Shown: in pieces, positions 41,055 through 49,915 of the stretch
Position numbering within the stretch: the stretch's first letter is position 1
Layout: every line of letters begins with the position of its first letter
NCBI GenBank assembly: GCA_902539235.1
Contig: CACBIC010000003.1
Coordinates: 1-64,000 of the forward strand
Length of the DNA: 64,000 nt
Origin: an uncultured Pelagibacteraceae bacterium
Lineage (GTDB): Bacteria > Pseudomonadota > Alphaproteobacteria > Pelagibacterales > Pelagibacteraceae
Reading direction: 5' to 3'
Position numbers and translations under genes: made by a program
The notes under the pieces: model-generated
What the model was told of the DNA's origin: nothing
Database searches by the model: none
The model's input: only the letters and a program-made list of their open reading frames with translations

Positions 41055-41663
41055 TTATTTTAATGTTCTAGCTAATTTTCTTACTCTTTCCATATGTTTA
41101 TTAAAAATTTTCTCTTCCATATTAGGCAACACGGAAAAAAAACGTAAATATTGGCATCGCATTCCGCCTAATTGAAAAACAGATTTTTTGATTCGGCGAT
41201 ATGGAATATTGTCGAAAAAAGAGAAATTAGAATAAGCAAGCATCGGTCCACCGTATGCAATCGCAAGAAGACCCAATTTCCCTTTCATAGCTCCTGGTTT
41301 ACTCCACCCATAATTTTTAAAATACTTATTTCCAGGTATAAGTGATTTGTATTCAAAAAACCAGCGCGGGTGCAAAATCCAATCGACCCATGACTCCGTT
41401 ATACTTGTCAGCCTTAAATTGTGGCATGGACTTATGATAAACATCACATCACTCTTCTCTAATCTTTTTCTATAATCCAAAACTAGTTTAGGTGGAGGGT
41501 TGACATTACGATAGTATGGTAATTGTTCTTTCTCTTCATACAAATTAATTAAATCTATTTCATTGCCAATTTTTTTGGACTCTTCAATGAAAGTATCCCT
41601 TACAGCGCTGCAAAATGAAGTTTTAGTATTGTAATGGCCAAATATAATACAAATTCTTTTCAT
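41055..41663 (-). CDS. NAD(P)H-dependent oxidoreductase, flavodoxin-like fold
   Basis: FGHYNTKTSFCSAVRDTF, SDVMFIISPCHNLRLTSITESWVDWILHPRWFFEY. Confidence 0.8.
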   Translation of the reverse strand: MKRICIIFGHYNTKTSFCSAVRDTFIEESKKIGNEIDLINLYEEKEQLPYYRNVNPPPKLVLDYRKRLEKSDVMFIISPCHNLRLTSITESWVDWILHPRWFFEYKSLIPGNKYFKNYGWSKPGAMKGKLGLLAIAYGGPMLAYSNFSFFDNIPYRRIKKSVFQLGGMRCQYLRFFSVLPNMEEKIFNKHMERVRKLARTLK

Positions 41664-41812
41664 TAATCTTTTTTATTTTTAGATGGGAAAAAATATAAAC
41701 CTGAACCAACTCCCACACAAACAGCACTAACAATCATTTTTCCCTCCTGATTAGAATATAAAACAAGCCCTCCAAATATGATTAATAAAATGCCTAAGAT
41801 TTTTTGGTTCAT
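41663..41812 (-). CDS. Small membrane protein (49 aa)
   Basis: MNQKILGILLIIFGGLVLYSNQEGKMIVSAVCVGVGSGLYFFPSKNKKD; two TM segments, abuts the downstream gene. Confidence 0.45.
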   Translation of the reverse strand: MNQKILGILLIIFGGLVLYSNQEGKMIVSAVCVGVGSGLYFFPSKNKKD

Positions 41813-41912
41813 ATAACCTTATAAACTTGGAGATTTTTTGATCAAATAATATGTTGCAGAGCTGTGAATTATAAATTAAGATTCTTATTACCATAGAGCA
41901 TGGATAAAAAGC

Positions 41913-41951
41913 TCCCGCGTACTCACGCGGGACACTTTCTGTAAAAAGTGT
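41913..41951 (+). promoter_or_regulatory. Tandem GC-rich hairpins in a 5' leader
   Basis: TCCCGCGT-ACTC-ACGCGGGA followed immediately by ACACTTT-CTGTAA-AAAGTGT, upstream of a perfect SD. Confidence 0.6.
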
Positions 41952-41980
41952 TGCAAAGAGGCTGAACAAAAGGAGGTGTA

Positions 41981-42175
41981 ATGATTGGAAGATTTACACA
42001 TTTATTGAAGAGTTTCAGCTTGGCACGCAAGAAAGAGCGACTTCTTCAAGAAATGAACAAAGCGCAAGTAACCCCGAGTGCTTATGACAATGGCAGCGCA
42101 GGTCTAAAATTGTCTGAGGGCAATAGGAAGGGTGAAATAATCGCACATCGAAGAAAACATAATAATTCGTTGTAA
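41981..42175 (+). CDS. Small protein of unknown function (64 aa)
   Basis: Preceded by AAAGGAGGTG, complementary to the canonical 16S anti-SD; followed by a strong hairpin. Confidence 0.65.
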   Translation: MIGRFTHLLKSFSLARKKERLLQEMNKAQVTPSAYDNGSAGLKLSEGNRKGEIIAHRRKHNNSL

Positions 42176-42186
42176 TCTTTTTATGG

Positions 42187-42212
42187 AGAGAGGGATTGTT
42201 TAATCCCTCTCT
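42187..42212 (+). terminator. Strong terminator-like hairpin
   Basis: AGAGAGGGATT-gttt-AATCCCTCTCT perfect 11-bp stem; short U-poor tail. Confidence 0.6.
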
Positions 42213-42233
42213 ATCATCTTATATTAGCAAGTT

Positions 42234-43319
42234 ATGAAAAGTTTTTTTGATCTCACGTTTAATCAGTTAAAAGAATTTTTAATTGATAAAGTTGGTATTG
42301 CTGAAAAGCAAGCTAAGATGAGATCTCAGCAAATGTTCAATGCTATTTACAAAAAAAATATCAAAAGTTTCGATGAATTAACAACTTTTAGTTTAGATTT
42401 AAGAGAAAAAATAAAAGATTTAATTAGCTTAGAAAGATCTGCGAAAATAATTGAAATTCAAAAATCAAAAAATGATGGAACAATTAAATTTTTATTAGAG
42501 TTAAATAAGGATAAACGACAAACAGAAACAGTTTTAATTCCCAACAAAAGTAAATCTAAATACACAATTTGTCTTTCAGTAAGTGTTGGTTGCTTCCTGA
42601 ACTGCCAGTTCTGTGCTACAGCTCAAATACCTAAAAAACTTGTCAGAAATTTATCCGCTTCAGAGATTATGTCTCAAATAATGATTTGCAAAGAATATTT
42701 AAATGATTGGAAGACAAGTAATAAATTAGTTAAGACACAAGTTTTGATGGGGTCTGGGGATTTTGCCTTAAACGCTGAAAATGTTCGCACTTATATTCAA
42801 AATGCAAAACACAAAGACTCGCTAGATTACGGTAGAACTCGAATTACTGTCTCAAGTGTAGGTCTGGGTAATAAGATAAAAGATTTAAGTGTTATAGAGT
42901 GGGCGGCTAGGGAGCTTGATGTTTATTTTGCTTGGAGTTTACATAATCCTATAAACAAACAAAGGTTAGAGATGATGCCTAACGGTAATTATTCAATAGA
43001 TGATTTAATTCCTAAATTTAAAAAATATTATCAAATAACAAAATTACCAATATTCATAGAGTATGTTGCGTTAGAAAATAATATTACTAAAGAACACGCT
43101 AACGCTTTGGTTTCATTAATGAAAAAAGTACCAAGCAAATTGAATTTGATTGAATATAACCCTTTAGATAATCGAGATTTTAAACCTGCAACACAAGAAA
43201 ATATCGATATTTTTTCTAAAATTATTCAAGATAATGGTTTCTTAGCTTTATTTAGAAAATCAAAAGGTAGAGATATCAATGCCTCTTGTGGTAGCCTAGC
43301 ATTAAAAAGAGTTACTTAA
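42234..43319 (+). CDS. rlmN: 23S rRNA (adenine2503-C2)-methyltransferase
   Basis: SVSVGCFLNCQFCATAQ radical SAM CxxxCxxC, VLMGSGDFALNAENV, SLHNPINKQRLEMMPN. Confidence 0.9.
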   Translation: MKSFFDLTFNQLKEFLIDKVGIAEKQAKMRSQQMFNAIYKKNIKSFDELTTFSLDLREKIKDLISLERSAKIIEIQKSKNDGTIKFLLELNKDKRQTETVLIPNKSKSKYTICLSVSVGCFLNCQFCATAQIPKKLVRNLSASEIMSQIMICKEYLNDWKTSNKLVKTQVLMGSGDFALNAENVRTYIQNAKHKDSLDYGRTRITVSSVGLGNKIKDLSVIEWAARELDVYFAWSLHNPINKQRLEMMPNGNYSIDDLIPKFKKYYQITKLPIFIEYVALENNITKEHANALVSLMKKVPSKLNLIEYNPLDNRDFKPATQENIDIFSKIIQDNGFLALFRKSKGRDINASCGSLALKRVT

Positions 43320-44269
43320 TGTTTCAAGACTTGAATATTTTCTTAGGTGCTGTTGTGGCAGACGCAGCCGCTCGCCCTCTTCATTGGGTATATGATCCTA
43401 AGAAGTTAAAAAGATATATTAGAGGCAAAAAAGAAATTGCTTTTCTAAAAGAAAACAAATCCCCCTTTTATGCTTTGGAGACGGGCTTTACATCAGGCTA
43501 CGCAGACATGGGATTAGTTATGTTCCAAACAATAATTAACTCTCAAAAAAAATCAGACATACTTTCAAATTTTAAAAAAAATATAGTTCAACATTTTGGT
43601 CCTTCTTCTAATTACTGGAAAAATTTAAAAGAGAGAAAAAAATATAAAAAGATTAAATGGAAGCGTCCGTTACAGGGCAACTGGTTGCACCAGAATACAC
43701 TTGAGACCATTCAGAACATTAAAGAAAAAAAAAGGATCACAGGAGGTACAAAAGTTCAAGAAACAGACGGATTTAATGCGGCATTACCATATTATTTTTT
43801 AGTAAGCAAAGAAGATAGAGAAATTAAAAAAGTCATTAGAACTTGCGCAAATACTGATAAAAATGAACTTTATGGATTGGCAAGACTAAAGATTATAGAT
43901 TTAGCTAGCAAAGGGGAGGAAAATCCTATTCAAAAATTTATTAAATTAAATATTAAAAATAGATATTTTAAAAATGTAATCACAGACATTAAGAAGGTAT
44001 TAAAACTTAAAAATCAAAATCATACTTACGTTACAAGAATGCTGGGGAAAGCATGCTCAGATAATTCGAACTTTATGAGTTCAATTCATTGCATAATTAC
44101 TTCAAGCAATTATGAGTCTGCAATCATTAAGACAATTAAAGCTGGAGGATGTAACTGCAGCAGAGCTATTTTTTGTGGATCTTATTTTTCAGCGTTAAAA
44201 AAAAGGAGTATCCCTTTAGCTTGGATTAAAAAAACCAACGCAGCACAAAAAATTTTAGAGTATCTTTAA
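43319..44269 (+). CDS. ADP-ribosylglycohydrolase superfamily protein (divergent, J1-crystallin/SelJ-like)
   Basis: GAVVADAAARPLHWVYD; C-terminal GGCNCSRAIFCGSYFSALKKRSIPLAWI. Confidence 0.75.
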   Translation: MFQDLNIFLGAVVADAAARPLHWVYDPKKLKRYIRGKKEIAFLKENKSPFYALETGFTSGYADMGLVMFQTIINSQKKSDILSNFKKNIVQHFGPSSNYWKNLKERKKYKKIKWKRPLQGNWLHQNTLETIQNIKEKKRITGGTKVQETDGFNAALPYYFLVSKEDREIKKVIRTCANTDKNELYGLARLKIIDLASKGEENPIQKFIKLNIKNRYFKNVITDIKKVLKLKNQNHTYVTRMLGKACSDNSNFMSSIHCIITSSNYESAIIKTIKAGGCNCSRAIFCGSYFSALKKRSIPLAWIKKTNAAQKILEYL

Positions 44270-44270
44270 T

Positions 44271-44474
44271 TTATTGATAACCCTTATTAATCTTTTCTCT
44301 TAATTTTTTTTCGTAATACTTCTTAGCTAAATCTGAAGAAGAAAAAGATTTACTTTGTTTAGCAGGATTTTCAATACCAATTCTACCATAGCAAATATTT
44401 ATCGATTTACCTTTTAGTTCAATCTCCCAGAACTTATTAGATTTAGCGTCAGTATATTCTAAATGTTTTTTCAT
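44271..44474 (-). CDS. Stand-alone WGR-domain protein
   Basis: 67 aa; SNKFWEIELKGKSINICYGRIGIENPAKQSKSFSSSDLAKKYYEKKLREKINKGY. Confidence 0.8.
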   Translation of the reverse strand: MKKHLEYTDAKSNKFWEIELKGKSINICYGRIGIENPAKQSKSFSSSDLAKKYYEKKLREKINKGYQ

Positions 44475-44510
44475 ACATCTGCCTTAATTGAATTATTGAA
44501 AAGATTAAAG

Positions 44511-47500
44511 TTATTTGACTTTATAATCAAGCAATTTAAAAAAATTATTCATTAATTTTATCTGATTTATATTTTTAGGGGAAAATTCTAAAAGTTTTGG
44601 ATTAAAGAGTATTATTGATGCTACTTGTGCTCTTGATATAGCTACATTCAATCTATTTTTATCAAAGAAAAATTCTTTATTTCTTGGCAATGTTTCGCTA
44701 TCCGATGAAGTCATTGAAATAATATTTACAGGCGCCTCCTGACCTTGAAATTTATCTATTGTACCAACTCTAGCATTTTTAATTTTTTCCTCCTCCAATT
44801 TAGCTATCATTAGATTAACCTGTGTATTGTAGGGACTTATTATTAAAAAATCTTTAACATTGAGTTCTCTTTTTTTACCATTATCGTTGAATTCGCTACC
44901 TATCATTTGTTTCATTAAATCAATGACTGTATCAATTTCTTCTAAACTTGTTTGAACATTGTTTTTATGGTTCATTTCTATGTAATGAATACCAGGATTT
45001 TGAATAATACATTTTTTATCAAATTTAATAATTCTTTTTTCTGTTCTCTCATCACAATTAAGCCTTCCTTCGTAAAAATTAGATGATATAAATTTATTAA
45101 TTTTTGAGTGCATCCGATAAGTTTTATTTAAGAATATTCCTCTATTTTCAGGGATTGTATCCCGACCCTCTAGGAGATAATCCAATATAGATTGACCGGA
45201 CTCGTTTGGGTGAGTTCCTTTTATTGGTTGTCCTAACTGGTTTTGATCTCCGATTAAAACAATATTTTTAGCTATATTACCAATACTAATTAAATCTGCT
45301 AAACTTACCTGTCCAGCTTCATCAATAAATAAGTAATCGATTTTGCTATCGTAATAAGAACTCGCTAAGTGATATTTTGTACCAGCAAAAATTTGACCTG
45401 CATCTTTTATTTTTAATGCATTCATGAAAACCGGATCTTTTTCATGAGTTTTAATAAAATCTCCATTAAATATTGTATCTTCATCCTCAAGGTTTCCCCG
45501 TTTATATCCAATGATTGTTAATTGTTTCTCCTTTGCCATATCTTCGACTTTTTGCAATAGATTATGAATTACTTTATGAGACAAACCTGTAATTGCGATC
45601 TTCTTTTTTTGCTTCAATAATTCTATAATTGCGTTTGAAGCTTGAAACGTTTTTCCAGTGCCGGGTGGCCCCTGAATATAGATATAGCTATTATTTAAGT
45701 TTAAAATAATCTTCGGAATTTCTTTAATAAAATCATTTGATTGAATAATTTTTTCTCCAGTTTTTATACCCGTTATATTTGGATATTTTTTTTCTAAGAA
45801 ATCAATTAATGAGCTATATTTTTTCTCTTTATTTATTAGAGAGTCTATAAATTTATATGTATTTGAAACTAACTTTGTATTAGGTCTTGGTTTATCCGGA
45901 CCTATTGATAAAATTTTAGGCAAAATTCCTTGAGAGGTTCCTCTTTTTATTAAAATATCTTTTTTTTTATAATCGATTTCAATAATTGTCCCTGCATAAT
46001 CTTTTTGCTCAATATCTTGATTATTTGCAATCACAGTTTTTTTACTTTTTCTAAGCTTAAAATCTTGATCCTCAAATTTATAAGAATACAGCAAAGATTT
46101 TTTATCTGGTTTGGGCTCACCTTCTAACTTCATATTTCCTATACATTCTGGATCTTCAATTAATTCTTCATCAGATTTAGTTCTTCTTTCAAAAAACTCA
46201 CGCCAAGCAGGCTTATCTTCACGATTATAAAAACCTATTATGTCTGACATTAATTGTTTAATTTTTTTATTTTCAATTTTAGATTTTTCAACTTTTTCTT
46301 GATATGTGATCATATCAATTTCAAAATCTCTTAACTCCATTTCTCCATTTTTCTTCGGAATGAACCAAGAAGTTTCTTTAGGTTTTTTATCTAATAACCA
46401 TTTATGTAGTTCATAAGTAGAATGACAGTCTTGTTTGTTGTAACTTTCTATTTCTTCTAAAAATTTTTTATCGTTTGTTTCTAGCCATTCAATATAATAT
46501 TCTTGCGATATATCCCCTCTTTGTACATCGCCCTCTCTTTCAAAGTTATAAAATTTTTCCGTATTTTTTAAAGAATTACTATTCTCAGAAATAAAAAGTC
46601 CTTGTCTATTAACTTCCAATAAATTTACAAATTTATCCAAGTTAAGATAATGGTCATATTCAATACCTTTTACTTTATGGAAAGAGGATAGTTTTAATAA
46701 TGCTGTTATTTCATAACTGCCGTAATGATAAATTTTTGAATTTGGGTATTTTTCAAAATGTTGTTTTGTAAAATCAAAAAACTTAATTAAGTTTTTTTTT
46801 TCTTCACTCTTGTTGTGAGACCATAATGCTTTGAAATTTTCTTTTCCATTTTCAATATAAAAAATTCCAAATAAATATTCCAAACCTCCGGGATATATAT
46901 GATCTTCAACACTTTCGATATCAAAGTATAAATCACATTCAGAGGGTTTAGGTAACAAGTTAAAACCTTTTGATCCATTTAAGTTATAAGGATTTGGTTT
47001 ATATATTGGAATACCTGTCTTCTCATATTCTTTTTGTAGCTTAGCTTGCGTAACTAATTTGTAAGAAATTTCTTTTCTAAAACCCTTTAAAGGTTTATTT
47101 TCATCTTGTTTTGATAATTTAGTCGCTGTATCCATTTTTATATTGAGTAATTTTTTTAAGTGCACTTTTGTCAATCCACCTACTTGATTGAGATTATCCT
47201 CTTTTTTCCAAATATTTTCACACCGATCTAGCCATTCACAAGTTTCACAGGCGCTACATTTCTCCGGTTTTGTTTTATTTACTAAAGTTTCAATAAATTT
47301 TTCGTAATTTTCTCTAGTTTTTTTAAAAAATTGATTTACCTGATGTACTTGCACTTCTTCTTGAACCATATTCTTCAAAACTATGATGAATTTTTTCGGT
47401 AAAACTCCTTGAGTTGCCTCTAACATAAATGTGTATGAACCCAATTGTATGATATGATCTGGTTTAGGTTTATTAGAGTATTTTGTATCTATTACTTCAT

Positions 47501-47873
47501 AACTATAGTCTCCAAATTTAGATTTTTGATCTTTATTAATAATTAAGAAATCAAATTCACCACTCCATTTATCTCTTTTTAACCACCCACCAAAAATAAT
47601 CTCAAAACCTTCTTTCATTGCCTGAACGGTTTTTGAGATTTTTTCCTCTTTGGTGAGTTTTTGGTCCTTTAAATTAAGTGTTTTCTTAAACTTTTTCTTT
47701 AATTCCTTAAAATATTCTTTTTCATGAATATTTCCTCTTTCAATTCTGAGCTTGTCATTTGTTTTTAGCTCAATTCTTTTGAGTTTGAGCTTTTCTTTGT
47801 TTATTTCATTAAATATTTTATACTTACAACTCAAGTATCTTCTAAGCATCGTAGGAGAAAAAAGATTTTTCAT
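44511..47873 (-). CDS. TM0106-type RecB-like nuclease fused to DNA2-like SF1 helicase
   Basis: 1120 aa; CSACETCEWLDRC cysteines, DLYFDIESVED RNase H-like, IQGPPGTGKTFQ, YLFIDEAGQVSLADL, GDQNQLGQP, GTIDKFQGQEAPV. Confidence 0.88.
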   Translation of the reverse strand: MKNLFSPTMLRRYLSCKYKIFNEINKEKLKLKRIELKTNDKLRIERGNIHEKEYFKELKKKFKKTLNLKDQKLTKEEKISKTVQAMKEGFEIIFGGWLKRDKWSGEFDFLIINKDQKSKFGDYSYEVIDTKYSNKPKPDHIIQLGSYTFMLEATQGVLPKKFIIVLKNMVQEEVQVHQVNQFFKKTRENYEKFIETLVNKTKPEKCSACETCEWLDRCENIWKKEDNLNQVGGLTKVHLKKLLNIKMDTATKLSKQDENKPLKGFRKEISYKLVTQAKLQKEYEKTGIPIYKPNPYNLNGSKGFNLLPKPSECDLYFDIESVEDHIYPGGLEYLFGIFYIENGKENFKALWSHNKSEEKKNLIKFFDFTKQHFEKYPNSKIYHYGSYEITALLKLSSFHKVKGIEYDHYLNLDKFVNLLEVNRQGLFISENSNSLKNTEKFYNFEREGDVQRGDISQEYYIEWLETNDKKFLEEIESYNKQDCHSTYELHKWLLDKKPKETSWFIPKKNGEMELRDFEIDMITYQEKVEKSKIENKKIKQLMSDIIGFYNREDKPAWREFFERRTKSDEELIEDPECIGNMKLEGEPKPDKKSLLYSYKFEDQDFKLRKSKKTVIANNQDIEQKDYAGTIIEIDYKKKDILIKRGTSQGILPKILSIGPDKPRPNTKLVSNTYKFIDSLINKEKKYSSLIDFLEKKYPNITGIKTGEKIIQSNDFIKEIPKIILNLNNSYIYIQGPPGTGKTFQASNAIIELLKQKKKIAITGLSHKVIHNLLQKVEDMAKEKQLTIIGYKRGNLEDEDTIFNGDFIKTHEKDPVFMNALKIKDAGQIFAGTKYHLASSYYDSKIDYLFIDEAGQVSLADLISIGNIAKNIVLIGDQNQLGQPIKGTHPNESGQSILDYLLEGRDTIPENRGIFLNKTYRMHSKINKFISSNFYEGRLNCDERTEKRIIKFDKKCIIQNPGIHYIEMNHKNNVQTSLEEIDTVIDLMKQMIGSEFNDNGKKRELNVKDFLIISPYNTQVNLMIAKLEEEKIKNARVGTIDKFQGQEAPVNIISMTSSDSETLPRNKEFFFDKNRLNVAISRAQVASIILFNPKLLEFSPKNINQIKLMNNFFKLLDYKVK

Positions 47874-47959
47874 GAAATTAATCTAATTAAACGCTCTACT
47901 AGTTTCAATTGATTACTCAAATATCTTTTCTAATGTTGTTTTAATTTTAAAATTAACTA

Positions 47960-47988
47960 TTGACATTAAAATTACTTTGATTTATAAG
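47960..47988 (+). promoter_or_regulatory. Consensus sigma-70 promoter of the 48108-53355 operon
   Basis: TTGACA-N17-TATAAG. Confidence 0.75.
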
Positions 47989-48013
47989 GGAATTGTTAAG
48001 AATTATTAGATAA

Positions 48014-48076
48014 CCTTGTAATGTAGTCGAAGTTGTTCTTAATATCCTTTCGAAGAATATTTCCTATATTACAAGG
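48014..48076 (+). promoter_or_regulatory. Structured 5' leader (long-range stem)
   Basis: CCTTGTAATGTAG ... CTATATTACAAGG, 13 bp with one G.U, enclosing an inner TTCTT/AAGAA pairing; lies between promoter and first ORF. Confidence 0.55.
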
Positions 48077-48107
48077 CTATAAGACTTAAAACTAAGGAGT
48101 TTTTGTT

Positions 48108-48329
48108 ATGAATTGTAATAAACCTAAGGAATATATTAAATATTTCTCGTGTTATAACTGCAACTGTCTCGGTTTTTTTCAGGAAACTAGAGGACTTTTA
48201 ACAGTTTTAGGGTGGAAACTTTCGCTTAGCAAAACTCGACCTTGTTATATGTGTTCTGGCAAGGGTTTTGTGGCATCTAAAAAAATAATAACAAAAAAAA
48301 ATAATTACAAATCATTTTTGACTCACTGA
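48108..48329 (+). CDS. Small zinc-ribbon protein (DnaJ-type CxxC knuckles)
   Basis: CYNCNCLGFF and CYMCSGKGF in 73 aa. Confidence 0.7.
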   Translation: MNCNKPKEYIKYFSCYNCNCLGFFQETRGLLTVLGWKLSLSKTRPCYMCSGKGFVASKKIITKKNNYKSFLTH

Positions 48330-48331
48330 TA

Positions 48332-49915
48332 ATGACACTAGAAGATAAAAAAATAGAGATTTACAAAAACTTGTTACTCGGTATTTCAGGAGTGACAGAG
48401 GCTAAATATCTAAAAACAGTCGAGTCTTCCGTTACAACATCCTGGGGCGTTAATTGGGATCACGATTACATTGCTCGAGACATTTTACAAAATTTTAGAG
48501 ACGCCAATCTTAAAGAAATTGATAAAATTGATATAAAAGTTTATGACGATCAAATTCTGGTCTCTGCTAAAAATTCATTCGATATACGAAAATTATTTTA
48601 TATGGGCTCAAATAAATCTGGAGACGATGAAACAATAGGTGAATATGGAGAGGGATTTAAAGCAGCTTGCGTATCCATGATTAAATTAGGTATTAATGAC
48701 CCGATTTCTATTAGTGGCGATAATGCAATAATAATCTCAGTAGGCAAAGCGGTGGTAGAAAATATGAGGCCACTTATCTACCATTATTTTAAAATTAACA
48801 AACAAAACTCAACAATTTTCAGCGTAAATACCTATGACGAAAAGCTCAAAAAAGCTTTTAAATTCGGGATGAATCATTTTTGGTATGAAAAAAATGATCT
48901 AGTTGGTCAAAAACTCTACGACTATAACGAAATAGCAGCTTATAAATCTAAGAAAGCCAAAGAAGGTTATATTTTTTATAGAGGTATTATGAGGAACACT
49001 ATTCCTCATATACCGATAGTAATTAATATTTCAAAAAAGTATGCGGCAATTGAGAATAAAATAAAAGCTGATCGAGATAGAAATTCATTTTCAAGTAAAC
49101 TCACTCAAACTTTTTTCTCAATTTACGCTAGATCAGGTTTTTACTGGGGTGGGATGAAAAACAATCCTGCAATCCATTACATCTTAAAAACATCGAAACC
49201 GATCTGGCCAAAAGGGCATCAGTTATTGAGTGCTATTGGAACATATTCTAGAAGCTTACATGAAGATCTGGTTATTAAAAAAATGTTTGCATCAAAAAAA
49301 TATTATTGTGAAAGCACTTATAATTATACATCTGGAATAACTTGGTCTGATTGGTACGATACTAAGACACAAAGCTTTGTTTTAAGACGTGATAATAAAT
49401 TTAAAAAAGATGGAAGAGTAAAATTACCAAGCTATTTTTCTAGCTTTGGCGTTTTGAGTTCTTTAGGACAGTTTGTGAAGAAAAAAAAAGCTGCTGAGGA
49501 AAGAGTTAAAAAGACTAAAACAGCATCGCTTACAACAAAACAAAAGAAAGCTGTAAATCTTGCTTTAGATTGTATTAGAAAAGTAGCTCCGACTTTTTCA
49601 AAATTATACAAAAACCATATTGAAGATGAGGGAATTTATGATTTGAATATTAAAATGTGTGAGTCGAAAGATCTTCTGGGGCAATTAAAAGATAATCGGG
49701 AATATAATGATAAAACTATTTTTCTTAATAAAGAGTTATTTAAAAGTAGTTTTGGAAAATTTTTTAGCACGTTAGCTCATGAAATGAGCCATGTATTTGG
49801 TCAAGACGGACAAAGAGAATTTTCTGATGTATTGACTCATTTACTAGAGCAAGCCGTGCAAAGAAATAAAATTTTAAATCAATATGCTAAAAAATGGAAG
49901 GAATTAAAATTATGA
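48332..49915 (+). CDS. GHKL ATPase domain fused to HExxH zinc-peptidase-like domain
   Basis: RDILQNFRDAN (N-box-like), GEYGEGFKAA (G2); C-terminal LAHEMSHVFGQDGQREFSDVLTHLLEQ. Confidence 0.75.
   Translation: MTLEDKKIEIYKNLLLGISGVTEAKYLKTVESSVTTSWGVNWDHDYIARDILQNFRDANLKEIDKIDIKVYDDQILVSAKNSFDIRKLFYMGSNKSGDDETIGEYGEGFKAACVSMIKLGINDPISISGDNAIIISVGKAVVENMRPLIYHYFKINKQNSTIFSVNTYDEKLKKAFKFGMNHFWYEKNDLVGQKLYDYNEIAAYKSKKAKEGYIFYRGIMRNTIPHIPIVINISKKYAAIENKIKADRDRNSFSSKLTQTFFSIYARSGFYWGGMKNNPAIHYILKTSKPIWPKGHQLLSAIGTYSRSLHEDLVIKKMFASKKYYCESTYNYTSGITWSDWYDTKTQSFVLRRDNKFKKDGRVKLPSYFSSFGVLSSLGQFVKKKKAAEERVKKTKTASLTTKQKKAVNLALDCIRKVAPTFSKLYKNHIEDEGIYDLNIKMCESKDLLGQLKDNREYNDKTIFLNKELFKSSFGKFFSTLAHEMSHVFGQDGQREFSDVLTHLLEQAVQRNKILNQYAKKWKELKL

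Noticed and set aside
41751-41969. Minus-strand 72-aa ORF over the hairpin leader
   Set aside because: Low-plausibility protein; the opposite strand has SD, ORF and terminator-like signals.
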